This document shows, piece after piece, positions 25,790 through 34,697 of a stretch of DNA of 64,000 nucleotides (position 1 is its first letter; every line of letters starts with the position of its first letter). The notes beneath the pieces are model-generated. The model saw only the letters and a program-made list of their open reading frames with translations. It searched no databases and was not told the DNA's origin. Source of the stretch: Gammaproteobacteria bacterium (GTDB lineage: Bacteria; Pseudomonadota; Gammaproteobacteria; Steroidobacterales; Rariloculaceae). Where the stretch lies: NCBI GenBank assembly GCA_022826245.1, contig JAJDVG010000018.1:26578-90577 (forward strand), read 5' to 3'. A program made the translations under genes and the position numbers.

Positions 25790-28090
25790 ATGCGCCGGCG
25801 TCGCCATGCTGACAGCTCGGTGCGCAAACCGGCCGCGGTCCTTTTGGTGGGTATTTTTTGTATGAACGTATCTCTGACTGCAGTACGCGCAGACACGACC
25901 TCCGCGGATGAAGCGATCGAGGCAAGGGTTGTCGAACTGATCGGGCAGATGACACTGCGGGAGAAGATCGGCCAGATGGTTCAGATCACGGCTCCGGGCG
26001 GTGTTCCGGAGGATCTGCGCAATGCGGTCGCGGCGGGTGAGATCGGCTCGATTCTCAACGTGGTCGATGTCGATACGGCCAACGAGCTGCAGCGAATCGC
26101 CGCAGAGCAGAGCCGCCTTGGCATTCCTCTCCTGCTGGCCCGCGACGTCATCCACGGGTTCAACACCGTGCTGCCCATACCCCTGGGTCAGGCTGCCACC
26201 TGGAATCCGGAACTCGTCGAACGCGGTGCGCGAATCGCCGCGCTCGAAGCGGCCACGGTCGGCGTCAACTGGACGTTCGCGCCGATGATCGATATCACGC
26301 GCGATCCGCGCTGGGGGCGGATTGCCGAGAGTTTCGGGGAAGATCCCTACCTTACGGGCCAACTCGCGGTCGCCATGGTCGACGGTTTCCAGGGCGATGA
26401 TCTCGCCGCGATCGGGACCATCGCCGCCTGCGTCAAGCACTTCGCCGGATACGGGGCGAGCGAGGCCGGGCGCGACTACAACACGACCAACATCCCCGAG
26501 AACGAACTGCGCAACGTCTACCTGCCGCCCTTCAAGGCCACCGTCGATGCCGGCGTCGTGAGCCTCATGGCGTCGTTCAGCGACATCGACGGCGTGCCCG
26601 CAAGCGGCAACCGCTTCCTGATGCAGGAGGTCCTGCGCGACGAATGGGGATTCGACGGCCTCGTCGTCAGCGACTGGGTATCGATCGAGCAGTTGATCGA
26701 CCACGGCTTCGCCGCAGACCTCCGCGAGGCTGCGTTCAAGGCGGCCGACGCCGGTATCAACATGGAGATGGTCAGCCGGGCCTATGCCGATCATCTGGCG
26801 GAACTTGTCCAGGAAGGCCAGATCGGCGTCGCGCGGATCGACGAGCTCGTCGCCGGGATTCTTCGAGCGAAACTGGGCCTCGGCCTGTTCGAAAACCCGT
26901 TTACCGATCCTGCCGAGCTGCCGGAAATCGCCAATTCCGATCATCTCGCTGTCGCCCGCGAGGCGGCGCTGCAAAGCCTGGTGCTGCTGCGCAACGAGGG
27001 CGGCGCGCTGCCGCTCGATGCGGATGCGCTCGATACGATCGCCGTCATCGGTCCCATGGCCGACGATCCCTACGAGCAACTTGGAACCTGGATATTCGAC
27101 GGCGATCCGTCACTGAGCGTAACGCCGCTGCAGGCGATACGGGACATGGTCGGTGAGCGGGTCGAGATTCGCCATGTACGCGCGCTCGAGACCACTCGCA
27201 GCCGCGGTACCGAAGGTTTTGCCGAAGCCATGGAAGCCGCGGCCGAAGCCGATGCGGTCGTTCTGTTGCTCGGCGAAGAGTCGATTCTCTCCGGCGAGGC
27301 GCACTCTCGCGCGAACATCGACTTGCCGGGCAGCCAGGTCGAACTCGTGCACAGGCTGCGTGAAGCCGGAAAGCCGGTCATCGCCGTCATCCTGGCCGGC
27401 CGTCCACTGACCGTTCAGAACATTCTCGAGCAGGTCGACGCTCTGCTGTTTGCCTGGCATCCGGGCACGATGGGCGGCCCGGCGATCGCCGACGTGCTGT
27501 TCGGGGTCGAGTCGCCGTCGGGCAAGCTACCCGTGACGTTTCCGAAGATGGTCGGCCAGATACCGATCTACTACGCGCAGAAGAACACCGGAAAACCGGC
27601 GACGCCCGAGACCTGGGTGCACCTCGACGACCTGCCGGTGCGGGCCGTGCAGTCGGCCCACGGGATGACGTCGCATCACCTTGACGCCGGATACACGCCG
27701 TTGTTCCCGTTCGGATTCGGCCTGTCCTACGCGCAATTCTCCTATTCGGACATCAGCGTGAGCGCGGATGTCATCGGCATGGAGGAGACGCTGACCGTGG
27801 CGGCCGTCGTGAGCAACGACGGGGATGTGGCGGCGGACGAGGTCGTGCAGCTTTATGTGCGCGACCTCGTCGGCGACGTCACGCGGCCGGTCAGGGAACT
27901 GAAGGGCTTCGAGCGCGTGCGTTTGAACCCCGGCGAGAGCCGCACGGTGACGTTCGAACTGGACGCGGCCGCTCTCGCGTTTTACGGCCAGGACATGACG
28001 CTGATTACGGAACCCGGGCAGTTCCACGTGTGGGTCGGCGGGAGTTCCGACACGGATCTAAGGGCGGAATTCACTCTTGCCGGCGACTAG
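25790..28090 (+). CDS. Glycoside hydrolase family 3 beta-glucosidase, secreted
   Basis: This 766-residue protein has a signal-like N-terminus (with a possible later start at the Met near residue 25), the GH3 TIM barrel ('LLARDVIHGFNTVLPIPLGQ', 'WTFAPMIDITRDPRWGRIAE', 'CVKHFAGYGA'), the nucleophile Asp295 in 'GLVVSDWVS', the second alpha/beta domain with 'LLGEESILSGEAHSR', and a C-terminal fibronectin-III-like domain ('GDVTRPVRELKGFERV'). It should release glucose from the non-reducing ends of beta-glucans. Its length and domain order equal BglX-type enzymes. Two bases separate it from lacI. Confidence 0.94.
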   Translation: MRRRRHADSSVRKPAAVLLVGIFCMNVSLTAVRADTTSADEAIEARVVELIGQMTLREKIGQMVQITAPGGVPEDLRNAVAAGEIGSILNVVDVDTANELQRIAAEQSRLGIPLLLARDVIHGFNTVLPIPLGQAATWNPELVERGARIAALEAATVGVNWTFAPMIDITRDPRWGRIAESFGEDPYLTGQLAVAMVDGFQGDDLAAIGTIAACVKHFAGYGASEAGRDYNTTNIPENELRNVYLPPFKATVDAGVVSLMASFSDIDGVPASGNRFLMQEVLRDEWGFDGLVVSDWVSIEQLIDHGFAADLREAAFKAADAGINMEMVSRAYADHLAELVQEGQIGVARIDELVAGILRAKLGLGLFENPFTDPAELPEIANSDHLAVAREAALQSLVLLRNEGGALPLDADALDTIAVIGPMADDPYEQLGTWIFDGDPSLSVTPLQAIRDMVGERVEIRHVRALETTRSRGTEGFAEAMEAAAEADAVVLLLGEESILSGEAHSRANIDLPGSQVELVHRLREAGKPVIAVILAGRPLTVQNILEQVDALLFAWHPGTMGGPAIADVLFGVESPSGKLPVTFPKMVGQIPIYYAQKNTGKPATPETWVHLDDLPVRAVQSAHGMTSHHLDAGYTPLFPFGFGLSYAQFSYSDISVSADVIGMEETLTVAAVVSNDGDVAADEVVQLYVRDLVGDVTRPVRELKGFERVRLNPGESRTVTFELDAAALAFYGQDMTLITEPGQFHVWVGGSSDTDLRAEFTLAGD

Positions 28091-28163
28091 CCGGCAAATC
28101 CCCCGTCACGGCCGGAGCATCGCGGTGTCGGCGCCCCGCAGTCGAAATCCGCTCGGTTAGCCC

Positions 28164-29735
28164 ATGAGAGGCGACAGCGCACAGGTTCGCTATACCGCCA
28201 CGGTCGCGCTGATCGTGGCGCTCGGCGGATTTCTGATGGGATTCGACGCTTCGGTCATTTCCGGAGTGGTTTCGTTCATCGGACCGGAGTTCGACCTGAC
28301 GCCGATCCAGCTCGGCTGGTCGGTGGCTTCGCTGACATTGACGGCGACGCTGGCCATGATGGCGGCGGGGCCGCTCAGCGACCGGCTCGGCCGCAAACCG
28401 GTCCTGAGGATCGCCGCGGCGCTGTTCGCGGTTTCCGCTCTCGCCTCGGCCCTGGCGCCGGATTTCATCTCACTCGTCGCCGCGAGGATGCTCGGCGGTT
28501 TCGGTGTCGGCGCGGCGCTGATCGTCGCCCCGATGTACATCGCCGAGATTGCGCCGGCGGATATCCGCGGCCGCATGGTCTCCTTCAACCAGCTCAACAT
28601 CGTCATCGGCATCTCGGCCGCGTTCTTCAGCAACTACCTGATACTGCGGCTCGGCAGCTCGGACCTGGCCTGGGCTCAGGCACTGATGTTCTCGGAATGG
28701 AACTGGCGCTGGATGCTCGGCGTCGAGGCGATACCGGCGATCATTTACTTCATTGCGCTGTTCGAGGTTCCCGAGAGTCCGCGGTGGCTCGTCATGCATG
28801 ACAGGGACGACGAGGCACTCAGGATCATGGAGCGGGTCAGCGATTCCAGGCAGGCTCGCGCCGGACTGCGGGCTGTGCACGATTCCCTGGGGGCGGAAGC
28901 GAGCGCGGCGAAAGCCGGCTTCAGGGAGTTGCTCCGTCCGGCGTTACGGTTCGTGCTCGCGATCGGCCTTTCAGTCGCGATCCTTCAGCAGATCACGGGC
29001 ATCAACTCCGTATTCTTCTACGCACCGATGATCTTCGAGCAGTCCGGTGTAGGAACCGATGCGTCGTTCCTCCAGGCCGTCCTCGTCGGTCTCGTGAACC
29101 TCGTCTTCACGGTGCTTGCGATCCTCATGATCGACCGCCTGGGCCGGCGGCCGTTGCTCGTTTTCGGCCTGACGGGCATCGCCGTATGCATGCTGCTGCT
29201 CGCGTACGGCTTCGGTTCGGCAAGCTACCGGCTGAACGACCAGGCCGTGGCGTCCTTGCCCGAGACTCTGGAACGCGGGTCCTTCGCTCAGTTGACGGAT
29301 GAGACGTATGACAGCGACGTGGCCTTCCGGCAGGCCGTCGTGGATGCCGTGGGGCTGGAAGCGTACGAGGACCATCGCTCGGAGCTCACAAGTGCCGCGA
29401 TCAGCATGAACCCGACACTGATCCTTGCGGGAATTCTCGGATTCGTTGCGAGTTTTGCGATATCGCTCGGGCCGGTCATGTGGGTCCTGTTCTCGGAGCT
29501 CTTTCCCAACCGCGTGCGTGGACTGGCCATCTCGTTCGTGGGTCTCGTGAATTCGGCGGTGAGCTTCGGGGTGCAGCTCGTGTTTCCGTGGGAGCTCGAG
29601 ACGCTCGGCAGCTCGCTCACGTTTCTGATCTACGCGGTTTTCGCGCTGATCGGGCTTGCGATCGTCATTCGGCTCGTGCCCGAGACGAAGGGGCGCAGTC
29701 TCGAGGAACTGCAGGCCGAACTCGTCAAGGCCTAG
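28164..29735 (+). CDS. MFS sugar porter (sugar:H+ symporter)
   Basis: The 523-residue protein has 12 predictable membrane helices and all signatures of the sugar porter family: 'GPLSDRLGRKP', 'VPESPRWLV' at the end of helix 6, 'QQITGINSVFFYAPMIF' in helix 7, 'DRLGRRPLL' and 'VPETKGRSLEEL' at the C-terminus. It would carry the monosaccharide released by the GH3 enzyme across the inner membrane. An unusual loop of about 70 residues between helices 9 and 10 (residues 355-415) is seen in many marine members. Start ATG 28164. Confidence 0.93.
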   Translation: MRGDSAQVRYTATVALIVALGGFLMGFDASVISGVVSFIGPEFDLTPIQLGWSVASLTLTATLAMMAAGPLSDRLGRKPVLRIAAALFAVSALASALAPDFISLVAARMLGGFGVGAALIVAPMYIAEIAPADIRGRMVSFNQLNIVIGISAAFFSNYLILRLGSSDLAWAQALMFSEWNWRWMLGVEAIPAIIYFIALFEVPESPRWLVMHDRDDEALRIMERVSDSRQARAGLRAVHDSLGAEASAAKAGFRELLRPALRFVLAIGLSVAILQQITGINSVFFYAPMIFEQSGVGTDASFLQAVLVGLVNLVFTVLAILMIDRLGRRPLLVFGLTGIAVCMLLLAYGFGSASYRLNDQAVASLPETLERGSFAQLTDETYDSDVAFRQAVVDAVGLEAYEDHRSELTSAAISMNPTLILAGILGFVASFAISLGPVMWVLFSELFPNRVRGLAISFVGLVNSAVSFGVQLVFPWELETLGSSLTFLIYAVFALIGLAIVIRLVPETKGRSLEELQAELVKA

Positions 29736-29749
29736 ATGGAGGCGTCAGG

Positions 29750-31120
29750 ATGTTTTCGCCAAAAGTCGCCGTAGCTCTGTCCGTGTTGGGGCTGACGCTT
29801 GCGTGTCAGCCGCTGGTGGCCCAGGAGGGGGACTCCGCGGCAGAACCGTCGGTATCGGGCGATCAGCGCGCGAGCGGCGACATGCCTGCGGCCGGCGGAG
29901 CGATCCCCGTGGAGATCGTCCAACGCGACGGGCGCTACGTGCTCCTGCGCGGCGGGCAATCCTATACGATCCGCGGCGCGGGCATCGAGTCGGCCGATGT
30001 CGGCAACTTCGCCGCCCATGGCGGAAACTCGCTCCGCACCTGGCGCACCGACAGCCGGTTCGCTACCGCGCAGGAAGTTCTCGACGATGCCGCCCGGCAT
30101 GGCGTGACGGTCGTCATGTGCATCGAAATCGGCCGCGAGCGGCTCGGCTTCGATTACAACGACGGGCAGGCCGTCGCGGAGCAACTCGAGTACGCGCGCG
30201 GCGAAGTGCTCAGGTACAAGGATCATCCGGCTCTGCTGGCCTGGATGGTCGGCAACGAAGCCAACCTGTTTTTCGAGAATCCCCGGGTCTTCGACGCGAT
30301 CAATGACATCGCGAGGATGATCCACGAAGTGGACGGCCGGCATCCGGTAACGACGGCCCTGGCCGGGTTCAGCCCGGAACTGGCCGGACTCATCGAGGCG
30401 CGCGCCCCGGACCTCGATTTCGTCAGCATTCAGATGTATGGCGATATCGTCCGCCTGCCCGCCATCCTCGAGGCCAGCAACTGGGAGGCGCCGATCTTCG
30501 TCACCGAGTGGGGCGCCATCGGCCATTGGGAGGTCCCGCTGACGAGCTGGGGCGCTCCGATCGAACAGACGAGCAGCGAGAAAGCCGCCAACTATCTGCG
30601 CAGTTACGAAATTGCGATCGAATCCAGTCCAGAGCAGATCATCGGTTCCTACGTGTTCCTCTGGGGCCAGAAGCAGGAGCGCACACCGACCTGGTACGGG
30701 CTGTTTCTCGAGGACGGCGCCGAAACCGAGCCGGTCGACGTGATGCATTACATCTGGAACGGCGCCTGGCCCGCGAACCGGTCTCCGGGCGTCGAAGCAA
30801 TGCTTCTGGACGCACGCAGCGCCCACGACGATGTCATCCTCGCTGCAGGCGCTGAATACGCCGCATCGATCCGCGCGGTCGATCCTGACGGGGACGCGCT
30901 CCGGTACCGCTGGGAGATCATGCGCGAGAGCGAGGCGACGCAGGAAGGCGGCGATCTGGAGGAAGTGCCGGAACTGATCGAAGGCCGGATCGACGCTCCC
31001 GGCCGCGATCGTATCCGCGTTACCGCGCCGGCCGAGCCGGGCGCCTATCGCCTGTTCGCCTACGTCTACGACGGCCGCGGCAAAGCCGGTCACGCGAACA
31101 TTCCATTCTTCGTCGAGTGA
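29750..31120 (+). CDS. Secreted clan GH-A glycoside hydrolase (GH2 TIM-barrel-like)
   Basis: Start at ATG 29750 with GGAGG upstream gives 456 residues and a signal peptide ending 'LACQPLVAQ'. The fold is a TIM barrel with the two clan GH-A glutamates: acid/base Glu170 in 'WMVGNEANLF' and nucleophile Glu253 in 'FVTEWGAIG'. There are no jelly-roll or immunoglobulin domains before the barrel, unlike typical GH2 enzymes. The C-terminal 90 residues form a small beta domain ('DPDGDALRYRWEI'). Exact family cannot be settled by eye. It lies 14 bases after the MFS gene and overlaps GH43 by 4 bases. Confidence 0.82.
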   Translation: MFSPKVAVALSVLGLTLACQPLVAQEGDSAAEPSVSGDQRASGDMPAAGGAIPVEIVQRDGRYVLLRGGQSYTIRGAGIESADVGNFAAHGGNSLRTWRTDSRFATAQEVLDDAARHGVTVVMCIEIGRERLGFDYNDGQAVAEQLEYARGEVLRYKDHPALLAWMVGNEANLFFENPRVFDAINDIARMIHEVDGRHPVTTALAGFSPELAGLIEARAPDLDFVSIQMYGDIVRLPAILEASNWEAPIFVTEWGAIGHWEVPLTSWGAPIEQTSSEKAANYLRSYEIAIESSPEQIIGSYVFLWGQKQERTPTWYGLFLEDGAETEPVDVMHYIWNGAWPANRSPGVEAMLLDARSAHDDVILAAGAEYAASIRAVDPDGDALRYRWEIMRESEATQEGGDLEEVPELIEGRIDAPGRDRIRVTAPAEPGAYRLFAYVYDGRGKAGHANIPFFVE

Positions 31121-32781
31121 CGGCAGGCGGGCCGCGTCAGCCCATTGAACGGCGGAAGTCCGTGGCCTTGACCAATCCCCGAAACGCGCGCATCCGCAAC
31201 CCGATCCTGCCGGGGTTCAATCCGGATCCGTCGATTTGCCGGGTCGGCGACGACTACTACATCGCGACTTCGACGTTCGAGTGGTATCCGGGCGTGCGAA
31301 TCCATCACTCGCGCGACTTGCGCACCTGGCGGCTGGCCGCCCGTCCCCTCGATCGTCCGGAATTGCTGAACATGATCGGCAACCCGGATTCCTGCGGTGT
31401 GTGGGCGCCCTGCCTGAGCCATTGCGATGGGCTGTTCCATCTGGCGTACACCGATGTCAAGCGCTTCAACGGCAACTTCAAGGACACCCACAACTACCTG
31501 ACGACCTGCGACGCCATAGACGGCGTCTGGTCCGATCCGGTCTTTCTCAATTCCAGCGGTTTCGATCCGTCGATCTTCCACGACGACGATGGCCGCAAGT
31601 GGTGCCTGAACCTGGTCTGGGATCATCGCCCCGATCGCAGTCGCTTCGGCGGGATCGCGCTGCAGGAGTATTCGCCCGCCGAGCAACGTCTTGTCGGGAC
31701 GCGCAAGTACATATTCCGGGGCACCGCACTCGGTTGCACCGAGGGTCCGCACCTCTACAGGCGCAACGGTTACTACTACCTGATAACGGCAGAGGGCGGT
31801 ACCGGGTACGGGCACGCCGTGACCGTGGCGAGGTCGCGGTCGATTCAGGGGCCGTACGAACCGGATCCCTCGGGACCGCTCCTGACCAGCCGGAACGACC
31901 CCGACTGGCCGCTTCAACGCGCGGGTCACGCGGATCTCGTGGAGGCGCCGTCGGGCGAACTGTTCATGGTGCATCTCGTGAGCCGGCCGCTGCCGGGCAC
32001 GAGGCGCAGTCCGCTCGGGCGCGAAACCGCCCTGCAGAACATCGAATGCACCGATGACGGCTGGTTCCGGCTGCCCGGAAAGACGGTGGTTCCGCAGCTC
32101 GAAGCCGAACCTCCGAACCTGCCAGACACTGAATCTCCAGATCGGCTCGAGCACGACGACTTCGACGACGCCGGGCTCAATCCCGATTACCAATGGTTAC
32201 GCACGCCCTGGCCAGAAGAGTTCATGAGTCTGAGCGAGCGTCCGGGCTACTTGCGCCTCTACGGCATGGAATCGCCCGGGAGCCTGTTTCGCCAGGCGCT
32301 CGTTGCACGCAGGCTGAGTTCGTTCGAGTGCGAGGCGACGACCTGCGTCGAGTTTCATCCGGCAAACTTTCAGCAGTTGGCCGGCCTGATCGTCTATTAC
32401 AACGCGAGCAAGTTTCACTATCTGTACATTTCCAATGCGGAGGGAATCGGCCGCCATGCCGGCATCATGAGCTGCGAGGCCGAACCGGCGCTCGACGTCG
32501 TATTTCCGCTCAGCGAGAATCCTGTAAGTCTGCCGGACTCCGGAAGCGTGTTCCTGCGCGCCGTTATCAGCGGCGCCAGCCTGACATTCTCGTGGTCGCT
32601 GGACGCAGACACCTGGTTCGGGATCGATTGCAGGCTCGACATGACGTTGCTGTCCGACGAGTCAGGGGACGGTCGGCGCATCGACTTCACGGGCACGTTC
32701 GTCGGGCTCTGCTGCAATGACGTGTCAGGGGCGCGTATCCACGCTGACTTTGATTTTTTCCGTCTGCGAGGGGAAGGGTGA
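31117..32781 (+). CDS. Glycoside hydrolase family 43 (beta-xylosidase-like)
   Basis: The 554 residues start at a GTG overlapping the previous stop by 4 bases; a GTG at 31162 after 'GGCGGAAG' is an equally likely start. The five-bladed propeller carries the GH43 triad: Asp37 in 'GFNPDPSI', Asp150 in 'SGFDPSIF' and Glu209 in 'CTEGPHLY'. A C-terminal concanavalin-like domain follows (after 'DDFDDAGLNPDYQWLRTP'), as in xylan 1,4-beta-xylosidases. No signal peptide, so the enzyme is probably cytoplasmic. GH43 with xylosidase architecture is unexpected in a GH16/GH3 locus; the true substrate may differ. Confidence 0.9.
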   Translation: MTAGGPRQPIERRKSVALTNPRNARIRNPILPGFNPDPSICRVGDDYYIATSTFEWYPGVRIHHSRDLRTWRLAARPLDRPELLNMIGNPDSCGVWAPCLSHCDGLFHLAYTDVKRFNGNFKDTHNYLTTCDAIDGVWSDPVFLNSSGFDPSIFHDDDGRKWCLNLVWDHRPDRSRFGGIALQEYSPAEQRLVGTRKYIFRGTALGCTEGPHLYRRNGYYYLITAEGGTGYGHAVTVARSRSIQGPYEPDPSGPLLTSRNDPDWPLQRAGHADLVEAPSGELFMVHLVSRPLPGTRRSPLGRETALQNIECTDDGWFRLPGKTVVPQLEAEPPNLPDTESPDRLEHDDFDDAGLNPDYQWLRTPWPEEFMSLSERPGYLRLYGMESPGSLFRQALVARRLSSFECEATTCVEFHPANFQQLAGLIVYYNASKFHYLYISNAEGIGRHAGIMSCEAEPALDVVFPLSENPVSLPDSGSVFLRAVISGASLTFSWSLDADTWFGIDCRLDMTLLSDESGDGRRIDFTGTFVGLCCNDVSGARIHADFDFFRLRGEG

Positions 32782-33761
32782 ACGCGCCCGCTTCGACGGT
32801 TCCGCGTGGTTTCAAGGCCATGACGGCGGCATGGCCGTCAAGGGGCAGGTTCTGGGCCTTGCTCACCGGTTTAGCGGTTTCGGCCTGCGGCGGCTCCGGA
32901 TCTTCGGATGTCTCCCAACAGCCGGCGGCGGTTCCCGAGCCTTCCAACGTCAACATCGTCAATCCCTCGCTGACGGTCGCGGACAATGCGCCGGTAACAC
33001 CGGGCGGTGCGCGTAACCTGGTCTGGAGCGATGAATTCGACGCTGCGCAGCTCGATCCGGCGACCTGGTTTTTTGAAACCGGCGACGGCAGCCAGTACGG
33101 CATCCCTGGCTGGGGCAACAACGAATTGCAGTGGTACCTGCCGGACAGCGCCCGCACGAGCGGCGGGCTGTTGATCATCACGGCACGCCGGCAGGAGCAG
33201 GGCGATTACGACTACACGTCCGCGCGGATCAACACCCGCGACCGCTTCGCGCTTCGCTACGGCCGTATCGAGGCGCGAATCCGGTTGCCGGGCGGGCAGG
33301 GCCTGTGGCCTGCGTTCTGGTTGCTGCCCCAGGAAGATACCTATGGAACCTGGGCTGCGTCGGGCGAAATCGACGTCATGGAAGCGATCAATCTCGGCGG
33401 CAGCGGCGGCAATTCGGTACTGGGTACGATTCACTACGGCGGCATGTCGCCGAACAACGTATTCAGCAGTAACGAGTATCTCGTTCCGGGCAGCGCGACT
33501 GCCGAGTTTCGCGACTACGCCGTCGAATGGGGTCCCGGCGAAATCCGCTGGTACGTGGATGACGTCCTGTATGCGGTGGAGAGCTACTGGTTCACCGAAA
33601 CGGCGGACTATCCTGCGCCGTTCGATCGACCCCTCTACCTGATTTTCAATGTCGCGGTAGGCGGAAATCTTCCGGGCGACCCGGACTCGGCAACACGATT
33701 CCCCGTTTCGATGGAGGTCGACTATGTACGGGTCTATTCCGGAGAAACTCGGGACGAGTAG
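32778..33761 (+). CDS. Glycoside hydrolase family 16 lipoprotein (laminarinase-type)
   Basis: A GTG start overlaps the GH43 stop by 4 bases. This 327-residue protein has a lipobox 'GLAVSACGG', a short linker, and a GH16 jelly roll with 'GWGNNELQWYLPDSA', 'YGRIEARIRLPGGQGLWPAF' and catalytic 'GEIDVMEAIN' (Glu197, Asp199, Glu202). The E-x-D-x-x-E with the following 'MEAIN' pattern is that of endo-beta-1,3-glucanases. It would cut beta-1,3-glucan at the outer membrane, feeding the TonB receptor. It is the last gene of the locus, followed by an extremely A/T-rich stretch. Confidence 0.93.
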   Translation: MNAPASTVPRGFKAMTAAWPSRGRFWALLTGLAVSACGGSGSSDVSQQPAAVPEPSNVNIVNPSLTVADNAPVTPGGARNLVWSDEFDAAQLDPATWFFETGDGSQYGIPGWGNNELQWYLPDSARTSGGLLIITARRQEQGDYDYTSARINTRDRFALRYGRIEARIRLPGGQGLWPAFWLLPQEDTYGTWAASGEIDVMEAINLGGSGGNSVLGTIHYGGMSPNNVFSSNEYLVPGSATAEFRDYAVEWGPGEIRWYVDDVLYAVESYWFTETADYPAPFDRPLYLIFNVAVGGNLPGDPDSATRFPVSMEVDYVRVYSGETRDE

Positions 33762-33775
33762 CGCAGCAATACGAA

Positions 33776-33840
33776 ACCTGAAAAATATAAACAGCTATAT
33801 ATCAATAATATAAGATACTTTTTTAATAAATAACTTTAAT
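33776..33840. other. Extremely A/T-rich intergenic island
   Basis: Bases 33781-33840 contain only 7 G or C (12%), against roughly two-thirds in the surroundings. It lies between the convergent GH16 and CMD genes and contains runs such as ATATATCAATAATATAAG and CTTTTTTAATAAATAAC. No hairpin typical of a terminator is evident; it may serve as a bidirectional terminator region, a nucleoid-protein site, or a scar of an insertion. Confidence 0.7.
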
Positions 33841-33894
33841 GAAGGGCCGCGACGTTCGAATCGCAGTCTTCGCTCCACTGGCGCGACCGGATGG

Positions 33895-34542
33895 CTAAGG
33901 CAGCGGCTCGAGTTCCGGCTCGACGCCTTCGGGCAACGGATATTCGTCGACATTGAGCACCATCGACACGAAGCTGTAGTAGCCCACCGTACCGACCAGA
34001 TCGATGACGCCGCGTTCGCCGAACGCTTCGATGGCCGCTTCGAAGGTCGCGTCGCTGACGCGATGGTTCGCGAACAGCTCGTTGCAGAATTCGTAGACCA
34101 CATGTTCGTCCGGCTGCATGGACTCGGGCCGCATTCCCGCCGCGACGGCATCGACGATGTCGGGGTCGAGACCGGCCGCCAATGCCGCATTCTTGTGGGC
34201 ATACCATTCGAAATGCGCCGTCCAGTGGCGTGCCGTCATGATGATCGCGAGTTCTCGCAGCGTTGCAGGCAAGGACGAGCCGAACCTGACGTAGGCCCCG
34301 AGGGCCTGCGCGAGATCGCCCATCTCGGGGCTGCGCAGCAGCGCGTTGAACGGCCCGCCCATGGCGTTTCTCGGACCGGCGAAAATGTTCTCGGTCATGG
34401 TCTTCTGGGCGGGGGTCATGGCCTCGTAGGTCAACGGCGAAAAACGGTTGCCGACGAGGTCGAGATTTGCGAAATCCGGCTCCTGAGCGGTCGCGGAAGC
34501 CGCGATACCCAGCACGGCCGCGAAGAGTATCGGTCGTCGCAT
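33895..34542 (-). CDS. Secreted carboxymuconolactone decarboxylase (CMD) family protein
   Basis: Start at ATG 34542 gives 215 residues with signal peptide 'ILFAAVLGIAASATAQ'. The CMD/AhpD-like helical domain is recognised from 'SLPATLRELAIIMTARHWTA', 'FEWYAHKNAALAAGL' and 'VVYEFCNELFANHRVSD'. The AhpD redox CxxC is absent, only one Cys being present, so peroxidase activity is doubtful. 'RHWTAHFEWYAH' keeps the conserved His pair of the family. It is divergently oriented to the sugar dehydrogenase gene at 34698. Substrate unknown. Confidence 0.85.
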   Translation of the reverse strand: MRRPILFAAVLGIAASATAQEPDFANLDLVGNRFSPLTYEAMTPAQKTMTENIFAGPRNAMGGPFNALLRSPEMGDLAQALGAYVRFGSSLPATLRELAIIMTARHWTAHFEWYAHKNAALAAGLDPDIVDAVAAGMRPESMQPDEHVVYEFCNELFANHRVSDATFEAAIEAFGERGVIDLVGTVGYYSFVSMVLNVDEYPLPEGVEPELEPLP

Positions 34543-34697
34543 GGCCGGTTCCCCTTGAGTAATTCGAGATTCGGCGATGATAGTCAATCGGTCGCGGCGT
34601 GACGATGGCTTCGGCGCCATCGGATAGAATCGCCGGCATCCCGCATCCTTGCGGCATGGAGCGTGGCGCCGCGTCCATGCCTGAACGGAGAAAGACC

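Noticed and set aside
33781..33840. AT-rich island as a replication origin or plasmid remnant
   Set aside because: No DnaA boxes, iterons or replication gene are nearby; it is only about 65 bases long.
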